Assembly: GCF_016772475.1 (NCBI RefSeq)
Contig: NZ_CP068595.1
Location: forward strand, 1,240,001-1,304,000
Length of the DNA stretch: 64,000 nucleotides
DNA from: Paenibacillus sonchi
Lineage (GTDB): Bacteria; Bacillota; Bacilli; Paenibacillales; Paenibacillaceae
Reading direction: 5' to 3'
The notes under the pieces are model-generated. The model saw nothing but the letters and a program-made list of their open reading frames with translations. It was not told where the DNA came from and ran no database searches. This document shows, piece after piece, positions 44,879 to 54,798 of this stretch. The translations under genes and the position numbers were made by a program. How positions within the stretch are numbered: the first letter of the stretch is position 1; each line of letters opens with the position of its first letter.

Positions 44879-46294
44879 TTACCGGATAGTATTTACGTGC
44901 TGCGCAATCCACTCACTGGCCTCGTTCAAGGCTGCCTCTGCCCGCTCAATCGCTGCCTTCACTTGCACCGTAGCCGTACCGCCATAGACGTTGCGGGCGT
45001 TCACCACAGCCTCCGGCTGCAGCACAGCGTAGATCTGCTCGTCAAACAGCGGGGAGAACTGCTTGAACTCCTCCAGCGTCAGATCCAGCAGGAATTTGCC
45101 TTCGTTAATGCAGTACAGCACCGTCTTGCCGATGACCTCATGCGCCTGGCGGAAAGGCAGACCTTTGCCTACCAGGAAGTCAGCGATATCTGTCGCATTG
45201 GAGAAGTCCGTATTGACAGCCTCACGCATCCGGCTCTTGTTCACCTTCATCGTAGAGATCATTGGCGCGAACAGCTGGAGTGCCCCTGTAAGGGTGGCTA
45301 CGGTGTCGAACATGCCTTCCTTGTCTTCCTGCATGTCTTTGTTGTATGCCAGCGGCAGGGACTTGAGCACCGTCAGCAGGCCGATCAGGTTGCCGTAGAC
45401 ACGGCCCGTTTTGCCCCGCACCAGCTCCGGCACATCCGGGTTCTTCTTCTGCGGCATAATGCTGCTGCCTGTGCAGAAGGCATCGTCCAGCTCCACGAAG
45501 CTGAACTCCGTGCTGCTCCACAGCACCAGTTCTTCACTCAGCCGGGAGAGGTGGGTCATCACCAGTGCCGCGTTGGCCAGAAATTCGACGATGAAATCCC
45601 GGTCGCTGACTGCATCCAGACTATTCTCATAGACACCGTCGAACCCGAGCTGTTCCGCTACGAAATGACGGTCAATCGGGAAGGTGGTCCCCGCAAGCGC
45701 CCCTGCTCCCAGCGGCAGCACATTGATCCGCTTGTAGCTGTCCGTCAGACGCTCCGCATCGCGGCGGAACATGGACACGTAAGCCAGCAGGTGATGAGCG
45801 AACAGGATCGGCTGGGCACGCTGCAGATGCGTGTAGCCCGGAACGATCGTATCCACGTTGTCTTTGGCTTGGCCGATCAGCGCTTCCTGCAGCTCTTGCA
45901 GCAGAGCTACCAGTTCGACCACCCGATTGCGCAAGTACAGGTGCATGTCCGTAGCCACCTGGTCGTTGCGGCTGCGCCCGGTGTGCAGCTTGCCGCCGAC
46001 CGGGCCAATCTCCTCGATCAGATTCTTTTCGATATTCATATGAATATCTTCATCTGCCACGGAAAAAACAATCTCCCCCGCACGGACCTTGCCGAGCACC
46101 TTGTTCAGTCCATTCTTGATCGTCTCTACATCTTCCTGCGGCAGGATGCCGCATTTGCCCAGCATGGTGACATGAGCCAAACTGCCCTGCACATCCTCTT
46201 CAGCAAGTACTTTATCGAATCCGATGGAAGCCGTATATTCCTCCACGAGTTTGTTCGTTCCTTTGGTAAAACGTCCGCCCCACAGCTTGCTCAC
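44879..46294 (-). CDS. argH: Argininosuccinate lyase
   Basis: Last step of arginine synthesis: argininosuccinate to arginine and fumarate. 471 residues, full length. The fumarase/lyase signature [16 protein letters not shown] is present, with the catalytic serine in this flexible loop, and the N-terminal [20 protein letters not shown] is typical. ATG with AGGAGG upstream. Follows argG by 80 bp, a spacer containing an imperfect hairpin (AAGGGCCG...CGGCCTT) without a T-run. Final gene of the arginine run. Confidence 0.97.
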   Translation of the reverse strand: MSKLWGGRFTKGTNKLVEEYTASIGFDKVLAEEDVQGSLAHVTMLGKCGILPQEDVETIKNGLNKVLGKVRAGEIVFSVADEDIHMNIEKNLIEEIGPVGGKLHTGRSRNDQVATDMHLYLRNRVVELVALLQELQEALIGQAKDNVDTIVPGYTHLQRAQPILFAHHLLAYVSMFRRDAERLTDSYKRINVLPLGAGALAGTTFPIDRHFVAEQLGFDGVYENSLDAVSDRDFIVEFLANAALVMTHLSRLSEELVLWSSTEFSFVELDDAFCTGSSIMPQKKNPDVPELVRGKTGRVYGNLIGLLTVLKSLPLAYNKDMQEDKEGMFDTVATLTGALQLFAPMISTMKVNKSRMREAVNTDFSNATDIADFLVGKGLPFRQAHEVIGKTVLYCINEGKFLLDLTLEEFKQFSPLFDEQIYAVLQPEAVVNARNVYGGTATVQVKAAIERAEAALNEASEWIAQHVNTIR

Positions 46295-46374
46295 CTGTTG
46301 TATCCTCCTTTATTGACGCTAGAAGGGCCGCCCCTGTCCTGACGGGAGGAACGGCCTTCAGCGGTCTGGTTATG

Positions 46375-47610
46375 TTATTTGTTCGATTCTGCTACGCCCG
46401 CCGAAACCTTCAGACGCAGGGCATTCAGGCGGATAAAGCCTGTAGCATCCCCTTGATCATAGGCCTGGGTCGGATCTGCTTCCATAGTAGCAATTTCCGG
46501 ATTGTACAGGCTGACCGGAGACTTTACGCCGGCTCCGATAATGTTGCCTTTGTACAGCTTGACGCGCACGGTACCGGTAACGTTCTTCTGGCTTTCCTTC
46601 ACCAGCGCCTGCAGCGCAAGGCGTTCAGGCGCGAACCAGAAGCCGTTGTACACAAGTGTGCTGTAGCGGGTAATCAGGCTGTCGCGCAGGTTCATCACTT
46701 CGCGGTCCATCGTGATGGACTCCATTTTGCGGTGGGCGGTGAACAGGATGGTTCCGCCTGGCGTTTCGTACACGCCGCGGCTCTTCATGCCGACAAAACG
46801 GTTCTCCACCATATCCACGCGTCCAATGCCATGCTTGCCGCCCAGCTCGTTCAGCTTCTCCATGACCTGCAGTGGAGATAGCGGCTCGCCATTCAGTGCG
46901 ACACAATCTCCCTTAAGGAATTCCAGCTCCAGGTATTCCGGCTGATCCGGGGCATCCTCCGGCGCGTTGCTGAGAAGGAACATTCCCTTGTTCTCCGGTG
47001 CGCTTGGATCGAACCACGGATCTTCCAGCACGCCGCTCTCGTAGCTGATGTGCAGCAGGTTGCGGTCCATGGAATACGGTTTGGCCGCCGAGGCCTGAAC
47101 CGGAATGCCGTTCGCTTCCGCATAGGCGATCATTTCCGCCCGGCCGGGGAACTGGCTGCGGAACTCTTCGAGCCGCCAAGGCGCAATCACCTTGATGCTT
47201 GGCGACAAGGCCGCCGCATTCAGTTCGAAGCGCACCTGGTCATTCCCTTTGCCGGTTGCCCCGTGGGCAATAGCCGTCGCGCCTTCCGCGATGGCGATGT
47301 CCACCATACGCTTTGCAATCAGCGGACGGGCGATGCTTGTGCCGAGCAGGTATTGGCCTTCATACAAAGCGCCCGACTGGAACATCGGGTAGATGAAGTC
47401 GCTCGCGAATTCGTCGCGGAGGTCATCGATGTAGACCTTCGATGCGCCGGTTGCGAGGGCTTTTTCCTCCAGACCGTCCAGCTCTTCCTTCTGGCCGATA
47501 TCAGCTGTAAAAGCAATAATCTCCGCATCATAGGTTTCTTTCAGCCATTTCAGGATGACCGAGGTATCTAGCCCGCCGGAGTAGGCGAGTACGATTTTTT
47601 CTTTTGGCAT
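46375..47610 (-). CDS. argG: Argininosuccinate synthase
   Basis: ATP-dependent joining of citrulline and aspartate. 411 residues from ATG 47610 (AAAGGAAG about 10 nt upstream); the frame extends to 47631 but the extra residues are not conserved. N-terminal PP-loop [15 protein letters not shown] binds [16 protein letters not shown] is the second signature. Preceded by a 353-bp gap to argF filled mainly by a repeat element, so it may depend on readthrough or on its own promoter. Confidence 0.97.
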   Translation of the reverse strand: MPKEKIVLAYSGGLDTSVILKWLKETYDAEIIAFTADIGQKEELDGLEEKALATGASKVYIDDLRDEFASDFIYPMFQSGALYEGQYLLGTSIARPLIAKRMVDIAIAEGATAIAHGATGKGNDQVRFELNAAALSPSIKVIAPWRLEEFRSQFPGRAEMIAYAEANGIPVQASAAKPYSMDRNLLHISYESGVLEDPWFDPSAPENKGMFLLSNAPEDAPDQPEYLELEFLKGDCVALNGEPLSPLQVMEKLNELGGKHGIGRVDMVENRFVGMKSRGVYETPGGTILFTAHRKMESITMDREVMNLRDSLITRYSTLVYNGFWFAPERLALQALVKESQKNVTGTVRVKLYKGNIIGAGVKSPVSLYNPEIATMEADPTQAYDQGDATGFIRLNALRLKVSAGVAESNK

Positions 47611-47640
47611 GGGGGTGCGACTTCCTTTCATGTGGGGGGT

Positions 47641-47845
47641 ATAAGATCAACTGCTAACCTATAATCGGCCTTTGGACGTCACTACAGAGAATGTTTGGAC
47701 TTCCGGCCGCTGTTGTCTCCAGATGTTTCTGATTATACCGCTTTGCGGATAACATCCGGAGACAAAGGCGGACGCTGTCGCTCCTACAGTTCCAAACTTC
47801 TCCTTCGTTCCTTCTTGCCCCATTATTTATTACAGTTCATCTTAT
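47641..47845 (-). repeat. Dispersed hairpin (MITE-like) element, copy A
   Basis: About 205 bp. Ends ATAAGATCAACTG (47641 region) and, inverted, ATAAGATGAACTG (near 47845). Inside, AGAATGTTTGGA faces TCCAAACTTCT; the middle stem TTGTCTCC-A-GATGTT faces AACATCCGGAGACAA; an apical CCGC/GCGG hairpin caps it. Fills most of the argF-argG gap and is transcribed with the operon. Confidence 0.75.
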
Positions 47846-47963
47846 ATAATGTTTTATATAATATAAGACCAAGCAAGAGCCTTGCCTGATTTGCATGACC
47901 AATCCTGATTTACTCCAGATCGCTGAATACTCTTAGCTATAGCTTAGCCCGTGAATACGGTCC

Positions 47964-48932
47964 TTAGCCCATCAATGCCGCCATCAGCGCTTTCTGCGCA
48001 TGCAGGCGGTTCTCGGCCTGGTCGAAGATGACCGAATTCGGGCCGTCGATCACGCCGGTGCTGACCTCTTCCTCACGGTGAGCCGGCAGGCAGTGCAGGA
48101 ACAGGTAGTCGCTCTTTGCGCCTTTGACCAGCTCTTCGTTGACCTGATAATCCTTGAACGCGGCCTCACGCGCGAGCTGCTCGGCTTCAAAGCCCATGCT
48201 CGCCCAGACATCTGTGTAGATTACATCAGCGTCCTGTACGGCTTCCTGCGGGCTGCGGGTAACCACGATTACCGCTCCGGTTTCCTTGGCAATCTCACGC
48301 GCCTCCGCAACGACAGCCGCATCGGGCTCATAGCCCTCCGGTCCGGCAACCGAGACATGCACACCCAGCTTGGCACCGCCGATCAGCAGGGAATGCGCCA
48401 TGTTGTTGCCATCGCCGATGTAGGCCAGCTTCAGGCCCTTCAGCTTGCCTTTATGCTCGTAGACGGTCTGGTAATCAGCCAGCACCTGGCACGGATGGGC
48501 CAGATCACTCAGTCCGTTGATGACGGGCACCGAAGCATAACGGGCCAGATCCTCTACTTTGTCATGGCCGAAGGTGCGGATCATAATGCCGTCCAGATAA
48601 CGGGACATGACCTGCGCCGTATCGCCGACGGTTTCGCCGCGTCCGAGCTGAATGTCATTTTTGCTCAGGAACAGCGCATGCCCGCCGAGCTGGTACATGC
48701 CCACTTCAAACGACACGCGTGTGCGGGTCGAGGATTTTTCAAAAATAAGCCCAATCGTCTTGCCCTTCAGCGGCTGATAGACCTCCCCGCTCTTTTGCTT
48801 CCGCTTCAGCTCAATCGCCAAATCAATCAAATACGTGATTTCCTCCGGGCTGTAGTCGTTCAGCTCCAGCAAATCACGGCCTTTGAGCTGCTGCGCGATT
48901 TGTTGTGCACCGCTTTTCACTTCCTGGCTCAT
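47964..48932 (-). CDS. argF: Ornithine carbamoyltransferase
   Basis: Makes citrulline from ornithine and carbamoyl phosphate. 322 residues from ATG 48932 (GGGAGG 7 nt upstream, ATGA overlap with argD). Carbamoyl-phosphate site STRTRVSFE, then HPCQ, and ornithine-binding HCLPAHR motif are present. The five residues that could be added upstream are not typical. Its 3' end is separated from argG by a dispersed repeat. Confidence 0.97.
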   Translation of the reverse strand: MSQEVKSGAQQIAQQLKGRDLLELNDYSPEEITYLIDLAIELKRKQKSGEVYQPLKGKTIGLIFEKSSTRTRVSFEVGMYQLGGHALFLSKNDIQLGRGETVGDTAQVMSRYLDGIMIRTFGHDKVEDLARYASVPVINGLSDLAHPCQVLADYQTVYEHKGKLKGLKLAYIGDGNNMAHSLLIGGAKLGVHVSVAGPEGYEPDAAVVAEAREIAKETGAVIVVTRSPQEAVQDADVIYTDVWASMGFEAEQLAREAAFKDYQVNEELVKGAKSDYLFLHCLPAHREEEVSTGVIDGPNSVIFDQAENRLHAQKALMAALMG

Positions 48933-50215
48933 GAACCTGCCTCCCACTTTTCATTGTTAGCATAAGTATGAATGAGTTCCGAAAGGATGTCCACCGCCTG
49001 GTGGATCTCATCGGCGCTTACATACAGGTTAGGCAGCAGCCGAATGACGTTGGGTCCGGCCTGCACGAACAGCAGCCCGCGCTTTTGTCCGGCCAATACA
49101 ATATCTCCTACCGGTGCCGCGCACTCGATGCCAATGAGCAGGCCTTTGCCGCGGATCTCCTTCACAAACGGCGTATCCGCCAGCTTGTCTCCGAGCAGTC
49201 CCTTCAGGTATCCTCCCATGTCGGCAGCACGCTGCGCCAGATTATCTTCCAGCATCGTTTCGATCGTCGCTTCCATTACGGCTGCGGCCAGCGGCGTTCC
49301 GCCGAAGGTGGACGCATGGCTGCCTGGACTGAACGCCTCACGCAGGTATCCCTTGCCCAGCATAACGCCTGCCGGGAAGCCGCTGGCCACCCCCTTGGCC
49401 AAGGTGAAAATATCCGGCTCAATGCCGTAATGCTGATGCGCAAACAGCTTGCCCGTACGTCCCATGCCGGTCTGCACTTCATCCACGATCAGCAGCAGCC
49501 CGTGCTCTTTGCACAGCTCAACCACCGCAGCCAGGAATTCCTGCCGCACCTCCAGCACGCCGCCTTCGGCGAGGACCATCTCCAGCATAATTGCTGCGGT
49601 GTTCCCGGAGATTGCAGCCTTCAGCGCCGGGAGATCGTGCAGCGGCACAGTCTTGAAGCCTGCCGGAAGCGGCAGGAAGCCTTCTTTTACCTTTTGCTGT
49701 CCGGTAGCCGTCAGTGTGGCCAGAGTACGTCCATGGAAGGACTGCTCGAACGTAATCACTTCATAGCGGCCCGTTCCCTTCACCTTCTGGTGATAACGGC
49801 GCGCCAGCTTGATCGCCGCTTCATTCGCTTCCGCCCCGCTATTGCAAAAGAACACCTGATCTGCACAGCTGTTCGCTGTAAGCAGCGCAGCCACCCGGTC
49901 CTGTCCAGGAATGTGGAACAGGTTCGAGACATGCCACAGCGTATCAATCTGCGCCTTCAGCTTCGCGCCAACCTTCTCCGGTGCGTGTCCCAGACTCGTT
50001 ACGGCCAGGCCGCACATAAAGTCCAGGTACTTGTTGCCCTGATCATCCCACACCCAGCTGCCCTTGCCCTTAACCAGACTGATGTCGTATCTGGCGTAGG
50101 ACGGGAATACCGCACTCAGCTTGGCAGGAGCAGCCTCCTGAACCCCTGTTTCTACTGAACGGTCCTGCGGTGCCCCTGTCAAAGAATCTTTGTCCGCTTG
50201 CGTAAGCTCACTCAT
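48929..50215 (-). CDS. argD: Acetylornithine aminotransferase
   Basis: PLP enzyme converting N-acetylglutamate semialdehyde to N-acetylornithine. 428 residues; the core has NSGAEANEAAIKLAR, the cofactor-binding LLIVDEVQTGMGRTGK and the Schiff-base lysine in IFTLAKGVASGFP. The first 30 residues (MSELTQADKDSLTGAPQDRS) are a hydrophilic extension not usual for ArgD; a start further inside is possible, but ATG 50215 has a GGGAGAG-like site. Overlaps argF by 4 bp. Upstream, a 263-bp gap to argB is filled by another repeat copy. Confidence 0.95.
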   Translation of the reverse strand: MSELTQADKDSLTGAPQDRSVETGVQEAAPAKLSAVFPSYARYDISLVKGKGSWVWDDQGNKYLDFMCGLAVTSLGHAPEKVGAKLKAQIDTLWHVSNLFHIPGQDRVAALLTANSCADQVFFCNSGAEANEAAIKLARRYHQKVKGTGRYEVITFEQSFHGRTLATLTATGQQKVKEGFLPLPAGFKTVPLHDLPALKAAISGNTAAIMLEMVLAEGGVLEVRQEFLAAVVELCKEHGLLLIVDEVQTGMGRTGKLFAHQHYGIEPDIFTLAKGVASGFPAGVMLGKGYLREAFSPGSHASTFGGTPLAAAVMEATIETMLEDNLAQRAADMGGYLKGLLGDKLADTPFVKEIRGKGLLIGIECAAPVGDIVLAGQKRGLLFVQAGPNVIRLLPNLYVSADEIHQAVDILSELIHTYANNEKWEAGS

Positions 50216-50271
50216 TCTTAGTCACTCTCCCACCATGCTGCTTCCGGTATTCCCGTCAGCGCTTGTTATTT

Positions 50272-50479
50272 TATAAGTTGAACTTTAGTTTTACATTGTG
50301 GCGTATGGTCGTAACTACGGGGAATGTTTGGACTTCCAGCCGCTGTTGTCCCCAGATTTCTTGATTGAACCGCCTGCCACGGTTGAAATCCGGTGACAAA
50401 GGCGGACGCATTCGCTCTTCCAGTTCCAAACTTCCCCTCCGCACTTCTACCCTCTTATGAATTTTTTAGTTCATCTTAT
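50272..50479 (-). repeat. Dispersed hairpin (MITE-like) element, copy B
   Basis: About 208 bp filling the argB-argD gap and touching the argB stop codon. Ends ATAAGTTGAACTTTAG and, inverted, ATAAGATGAACTAA. Outer arms GGGGAATGTTTGGA and TCCAAACTTCCCC; middle arms TTGTCCCCAGATTTC and GAAATCCGGTGACAA. Confidence 0.75.
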
Positions 50480-51300
50480 TAGTTACGAACCAATAATCCG
50501 TGTTCCCAGTTTTTCCCCTGCAGCACCCGGCTAAGCACCCGGGGCTCCTTGCCGTCAACAATGACGACTTCGGACACACTGCCCTGGATACAATCGATCG
50601 CGGCACGTACTTTTGGAATCATCCCGCCGTAAATTTCGCCATTTTTGATTAAGTCTTCGATCTGCCCTACCGTCACAGACGGAAGCACGGTTTTGCGTCC
50701 GTCCAGGGTGCGCATAATGCCCGGCACATCCGTGACCACAATCATTTGGGGCGACCCGATAAAAGAAGCCACCGCACCCGCCGCCGTATCCGCATTAATA
50801 TTGTAGCGCTGGCCCCCGGCATCTATGCCGATCGGCGCAATCACAGGGATATAGCCCATCGCCAGAACACCCGCCACAATTTCTGCATTGACCTCAGTCA
50901 CTTCACCGACCAGCCCCACCTCACCGCTATTGGCAACCAGCCGGGCCGTAATCAGCCGCCCATCCACACCGGATAAGCCGAGCGCCTGCCCTCCACTGCC
51001 TTGAATCCTTCGGACAATCGCCTTGTTGATGCTCCCCGCCAGCGTCATTTCCACCACATCCAGCACTTCCTCGGTCGTCACCCGCAAGCCGTTCACAAAG
51101 CTGCTCTCAATGCCAAGCTTCTCCAGATTGCCGGAAATCGCCGGTCCGCCGCCATGCACAATAACAGGCCGGGCACCGCTCAGCTGCAGCTCCCGCAAAT
51201 CGTCAAAAAATGAATCCGGAAGCGCCGCCAGCGTACTGCCGCCACATTTCATAACGAACAGTCCGCCAGCCTTATGATTCTCAACAGGTTCAAAAGTCAT
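50479..51300 (-). CDS. argB: Acetylglutamate kinase
   Basis: Phosphorylates N-acetylglutamate. 273 residues. Amino-acid-kinase motifs: MKCGGSTL near the N-terminus, VHGGGPAISGNLEKL (substrate and phosphate binding) and the INADTAAGAVAS block. Usually feedback-inhibited by arginine in organisms with the cyclic pathway; the short N-terminus here lacks the extra helix of the arginine-sensitive type, suggesting an insensitive form (inference). Follows argJ by 41 bp. Confidence 0.96.
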   Translation of the reverse strand: MTFEPVENHKAGGLFVMKCGGSTLAALPDSFFDDLRELQLSGARPVIVHGGGPAISGNLEKLGIESSFVNGLRVTTEEVLDVVEMTLAGSINKAIVRRIQGSGGQALGLSGVDGRLITARLVANSGEVGLVGEVTEVNAEIVAGVLAMGYIPVIAPIGIDAGGQRYNINADTAAGAVASFIGSPQMIVVTDVPGIMRTLDGRKTVLPSVTVGQIEDLIKNGEIYGGMIPKVRAAIDCIQGSVSEVVIVDGKEPRVLSRVLQGKNWEHGLLVRN

Positions 51301-51341
51301 AGTATCGGTACCCTCCCAGTAAGCTCAGCCCCAGCCGTGAA

Positions 51342-52574
51342 TCAGGTACGGTATGCGGCATTAATGCGCACATAATCATACGTCAGATCGCAGCCCCAGG
51401 CGGTAGCCTTGCCTTCTCCGTCAGCTAAAGCTACGGTAATCCGCACGGTATCGCTTTTTTGCAAATAATGCAGAGCCTGCTCCTCATCAAAAGCTACCGG
51501 ACGCGACTGCCTCAGCACCTCGATTCCGCCAAGTGAGATATCTACCCGTTCCGGGGATACCGGCACTCCTGCGCGCCCTACCGCCGCAATAATTCTGCCC
51601 CAGTTGGCATCCGCACCAAAAATCGCAGATTTCACAAGACTGGAGCCGACCACTGTCTTGGCAATCGCCGCCGCAGCCTCATCATGCACTGCACCGTCAA
51701 TCTGCACTTCAATCAGCTTCGTCGCTCCTTCGCCGTCACGGGCAATCGCCATAGCCAGACTCTTGCAGACATGTGTGAACGCAGCGGCAAAAGCATCCCA
51801 GTCCGCATGCAGCCGCGTCAGCTTTTCATTCCCGGCCAGCCCGCTAGCCATCGTCACCAGCATGTCATTGGTGCTTGTATCTCCGTCTACCGTAATCATA
51901 TTAAAAGTAGTGTTGGTCGCAGTACGCAGCAGACTGAGCAGATCCTCGCCGTCAATCACAGCATCCGTGGTCATGAAGCCCAGCATAGTCGCCATATTGG
52001 GATGAATCATCCCCGAACCTTTGGCAGCTCCGGCGATGGTAACTTCCGCTTCACCGACCTTTACTGTGACGCAGCATTCTTTTTTGACCAGATCTGTTGT
52101 TAAAATAGCCTGGCAGAACTCTTCCGCCCCGGCGGCTCCTCCATCCAGCTTCTCCGGCAGTCCGGCAATGCCGCTGCGCACACGGTCCATCTTCAGCAGT
52201 TCGCCGATTACACCGGTAGAAGCAACCGCGACGTCCAATTCATTCACCCCAAGCCCGCGGGCAGCGGCAGCACGCATTTCATAAGCATCGGCTTCGCCCT
52301 GTTCGCCGGTACAGGCATTGGCATTCCCGCTGTTCACGATGACCGCCTGCAGCGTCCCGTTCGCCAGACTCTCCCGCGTCACCTTCAGCGGCGCAGCCTG
52401 GAATACATTCGTTGTATAGACCGCAGCCGCTATCGCAGGCACCTCACAGAGAATTGCCGCCAGGTCGTTGCGCTCTGTTTTTTTGAGTCCGCAGTGCAGT
52501 CCGCCAGCCGTAAACCCCCTAGGGGTTGTGACACTTCCGCCCTCAACGACGGTAAAAACCTGTTTCTCACTCAT
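51342..52574 (-). CDS. argJ: Bifunctional ornithine acetyltransferase/N-acetylglutamate synthase
   Basis: Recycles the acetyl group from N-acetylornithine to glutamate, and may also make N-acetylglutamate from acetyl-CoA. 410 residues, self-processing between A195 and T196 in HPNMATMLGF, where T196 becomes the nucleophile of the beta chain. KGSGMI and the oxyanion residues (STGVIGE) are present. Its presence shows the cyclic arginine pathway. 21 bp after argC. Confidence 0.97.
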   Translation of the reverse strand: MSEKQVFTVVEGGSVTTPRGFTAGGLHCGLKKTERNDLAAILCEVPAIAAAVYTTNVFQAAPLKVTRESLANGTLQAVIVNSGNANACTGEQGEADAYEMRAAAARGLGVNELDVAVASTGVIGELLKMDRVRSGIAGLPEKLDGGAAGAEEFCQAILTTDLVKKECCVTVKVGEAEVTIAGAAKGSGMIHPNMATMLGFMTTDAVIDGEDLLSLLRTATNTTFNMITVDGDTSTNDMLVTMASGLAGNEKLTRLHADWDAFAAAFTHVCKSLAMAIARDGEGATKLIEVQIDGAVHDEAAAAIAKTVVGSSLVKSAIFGADANWGRIIAAVGRAGVPVSPERVDISLGGIEVLRQSRPVAFDEEQALHYLQKSDTVRITVALADGEGKATAWGCDLTYDYVRINAAYRT

Positions 52575-52595
52575 GATATTGTTGACCGCTGAAGC

Positions 52596-53651
52596 TTAAG
52601 GATACACAGGTGTGTAACCAAGACCGCGGGTTTCCTCCCATCCCATCATCAAATTCAGGTTCTGAATCGCTTGCCCGGCTGCGCCTTTAACAATATTGTC
52701 AATGACGGATACAACCGTTACCCGTCCTGTACGGGCATCCGCGGCAAAACCGATATCACAATAATTGGAGCCGCTGACCTCTTTGGTGGCTGGAAGCACA
52801 CCCGCATCACGAACCCGCACATAAGGGCGTCCTGCATAATACTTACGGTATAAGTCCACAAAATCCTGCTCGCTGTACCCGCCGCTCATCCCGGCATACA
52901 TCGTGCTCATAATTCCCCGGGTCATCGGCACCAGATGCGTAGTGAACGTCACCGTCACCTTTTCTCCGGCGATCTTCGTCAGGGTCTGCTCAATCTCGGG
53001 AATGTGCTGATGCTTGTTGACCTTGTAGGCTTTGAAATTCTCGTTGATCTCGGCAAAATGGACCGTTAGACTAGTTCCCCTCCCTGCGCCGGATACACCC
53101 GATTTGGCATCAATTATAATGCTGTCAGGTTTAATCCAGCCAGCCTGCAGCGCCGGAACCAGGCCCAGCAGCGTAGCTGTCGGATAACAGCCCGGATTCG
53201 AGACAAAATCCACTCCAGCCGCACGCTCCCCGAACACCTCGCATAATCCGTATACAGCCTGCTGCAGATACGCTTCAGGCGGAGCCGGATGCTTATACCA
53301 CTGCTCATACTCCGCGCCGTCCTTCAGCCGAAAGTCACCGGACAGATCAACCACCTTCAGTCCTGCCTCCAGCAGCTGCGGCACCAGCTTGGCACTTACC
53401 CCCGAAGGCGTTGCAGTGAACACCACATCTGCCCTCCCGGCGATCTCCGCCGCGTCCACTCCATCCAGATTGCGCTGCACAATCCCCGTTAAATGCGGAA
53501 AACCCTCCTCAATAGGCGCACCGGCGCTTGAAGAAGAAATCACTGAAGTAATCTCTATATCAGGGTGGCCCTGCAGCAGCCTGATCAGCTCCACGCCCCC
53601 ATATCCCGTTGATCCCACAATTGCCGCTCTCAGCTTATCAGTCACAGTCAT
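52596..53651 (-). CDS. argC: N-acetyl-gamma-glutamyl-phosphate reductase
   Basis: NADPH-dependent reduction of N-acetylglutamyl phosphate. 351 residues from ATG 53651 (AGGAAG 6 nt upstream); the frame stays open to 53747, but those residues are AT-rich and lie downstream of the promoter. NADP-binding AAIVGSTGYGGVELIRLL at the N-terminus, catalytic C155 in SNPGCYPTA. First gene of argC-J-B-D-F-G-H; promoter at 53706-53734. Confidence 0.96.
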   Translation of the reverse strand: MTVTDKLRAAIVGSTGYGGVELIRLLQGHPDIEITSVISSSSAGAPIEEGFPHLTGIVQRNLDGVDAAEIAGRADVVFTATPSGVSAKLVPQLLEAGLKVVDLSGDFRLKDGAEYEQWYKHPAPPEAYLQQAVYGLCEVFGERAAGVDFVSNPGCYPTATLLGLVPALQAGWIKPDSIIIDAKSGVSGAGRGTSLTVHFAEINENFKAYKVNKHQHIPEIEQTLTKIAGEKVTVTFTTHLVPMTRGIMSTMYAGMSGGYSEQDFVDLYRKYYAGRPYVRVRDAGVLPATKEVSGSNYCDIGFAADARTGRVTVVSVIDNIVKGAAGQAIQNLNLMMGWEETRGLGYTPVYP

Positions 53652-53666
53652 CCCCGCTTCCTGCTT

Positions 53667-53682
53667 TTCATAAATTAATGAA
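53667..53682. promoter_or_regulatory. Inverted repeat in the argC leader (possible arginine-repressor site)
   Basis: TTCAT (53667-53671) and ATGAA (53678-53682) flank an AT-rich centre, between the promoter and the argC ribosome binding site. ATGAAT-type half sites occur in AhrC/ArgR operators, but the fit is partial. Confidence 0.3.
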
Positions 53683-53705
53683 TACCGCTCTTGGAAATAT
53701 GTATT

Positions 53706-53734
53706 ATTATACGACTGAATTAATATAAATACAA
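53706..53734 (-). promoter_or_regulatory. Promoter of the arginine gene cluster
   Basis: TTGTAT (-35, 53729-53734) and TATAAT (-10, 53706-53711) on the minus strand with a 17-bp spacer. Confidence 0.65.
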
Positions 53735-53786
53735 CATGTAACGTCAAGTTTATTCTGCACAGATCCCCGAAGCATTTCGCCCAAAA

Positions 53787-53816
53787 AAAGAAGCAGCCCC
53801 CTAAGGAGACTGCACC
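53787..53816 (-). terminator. Terminator of the YitT-family gene
   Basis: GCAGTCTCC and GGGGGCTGC pair on the minus strand and run into seven Ts. It includes the last codons of the gene. Confidence 0.8.
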
Positions 53817-54694
53817 TCTCTTTTGAACCCTTCACCCAGCACCTCATGCGCCTCCGTGATAATCACAAACGCCCCCGGATCCACAGAACGCACTAATGCT
53901 TTCAGCCGGGTGATCTCATTTTGCCCTACTACCACCATAAGCACCGTACGGCTATCGCCGGTATACCCGCCTTGCGCATTCAGCTTGGTCAACCCACGGT
54001 CCAAATCGTTCAAGATTGCCTGTGAAATCTCTTCCGTCTGGTCGGAAATAATATACGCCACCTTGGTTGTGCTGAAGCCCACCTCCAGCGCGTTGATCAC
54101 CTTGCCTGTTACAAACAAGCCGATCAAGGCATACATCGCTTGTTCCATGCCCAGTACAAAAGCAGCCAGCGTAATCACCGTACCATCCAGCAGCACCACA
54201 GACAGCGAGAAGCTGAACCCCGTAATCTTCTGAATGATCTGCGCCAAAATGGATAGTCCCCCCGTAGACCCGCGCCCGCGGAATACCAGTCCAAGCCCAA
54301 GCCCCACACCAATCCCTCCGTAAATGGAGGCAAGCAGCGGATTCGTGGTTGGAACCGGCCCATCCTTCGTCAGAAAGATAAACAGCGGCAGCACAAAGCT
54401 GCCCAGCAGCGAACGGAGGCCATATTGCTTGCCGAGGAATATCACCCCCAGGATAAAGAGCGGAATATTCAGCGCCCACTGGGTGAACGCCGGTTCAGCC
54501 CCCAGCCAGGCCTCCGCGAGTACGGACAAGCCGGACACCCCTCCGGAAGCGATTCTGCTCGGCAGGAAAAACAGATTGAAAGCCAGAGCCGTAATCAGCG
54601 AGCCCAGCAGAATCAGCAGAATATCCACCGTATGGCGCAAGGGCCCATTGAGTGGAATTAACGGGGGTTTATTGCGTGAATTCATTTTTTGCAT
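53801..54694 (-). CDS. YitT family membrane protein
   Basis: 297 residues from ATG 54694 (AAGGAG 12 nt upstream, rather long spacing). About five or six TM segments in the first 200 residues, including VDILLILLGSLITALAFNLF and the conserved LPSRIASGGVSGLSVL, then a C-terminal DUF2179-like domain (TTKVAYIISDQTEEISQAIL, RTVLMVVVGQNEI). B. subtilis has several paralogues (YitT, YpjC, YxkD) of unclear transport function. Single gene with its own terminator. Confidence 0.88.
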   Translation of the reverse strand: MQKMNSRNKPPLIPLNGPLRHTVDILLILLGSLITALAFNLFFLPSRIASGGVSGLSVLAEAWLGAEPAFTQWALNIPLFILGVIFLGKQYGLRSLLGSFVLPLFIFLTKDGPVPTTNPLLASIYGGIGVGLGLGLVFRGRGSTGGLSILAQIIQKITGFSFSLSVVLLDGTVITLAAFVLGMEQAMYALIGLFVTGKVINALEVGFSTTKVAYIISDQTEEISQAILNDLDRGLTKLNAQGGYTGDSRTVLMVVVGQNEITRLKALVRSVDPGAFVIITEAHEVLGEGFKREVQSP

Positions 54695-54751
54695 GCCGGT
54701 TGTTTTCTCCTTAACATTATACTTGAAGCATAGACTTCCTAATCTTCTCAA

Positions 54752-54789
54752 AAAAATTCCTACACCTCCGAAGACGCGTAGGAATTATC
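54752..54789 (-). terminator. Terminator of prfB
   Basis: AATTCCTAC and GTAGGAATT pair, with seven Ts on the minus strand. Confidence 0.85.
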
Positions 54790-54798
54790 ATGATGCCC

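Noticed and set aside
44765..46342. 525-codon open frame antisense to argH
   Set aside because: Shadow of argH codons; starts inside a terminator and has no family features.
53706..53734. Canonical ArgR/AhrC operator over the argC promoter
   Set aside because: AT-rich and partly palindromic, but no window fits the TGAAT-N4-ATTCA pattern with correct spacing, so only a weak candidate site was listed nearby.
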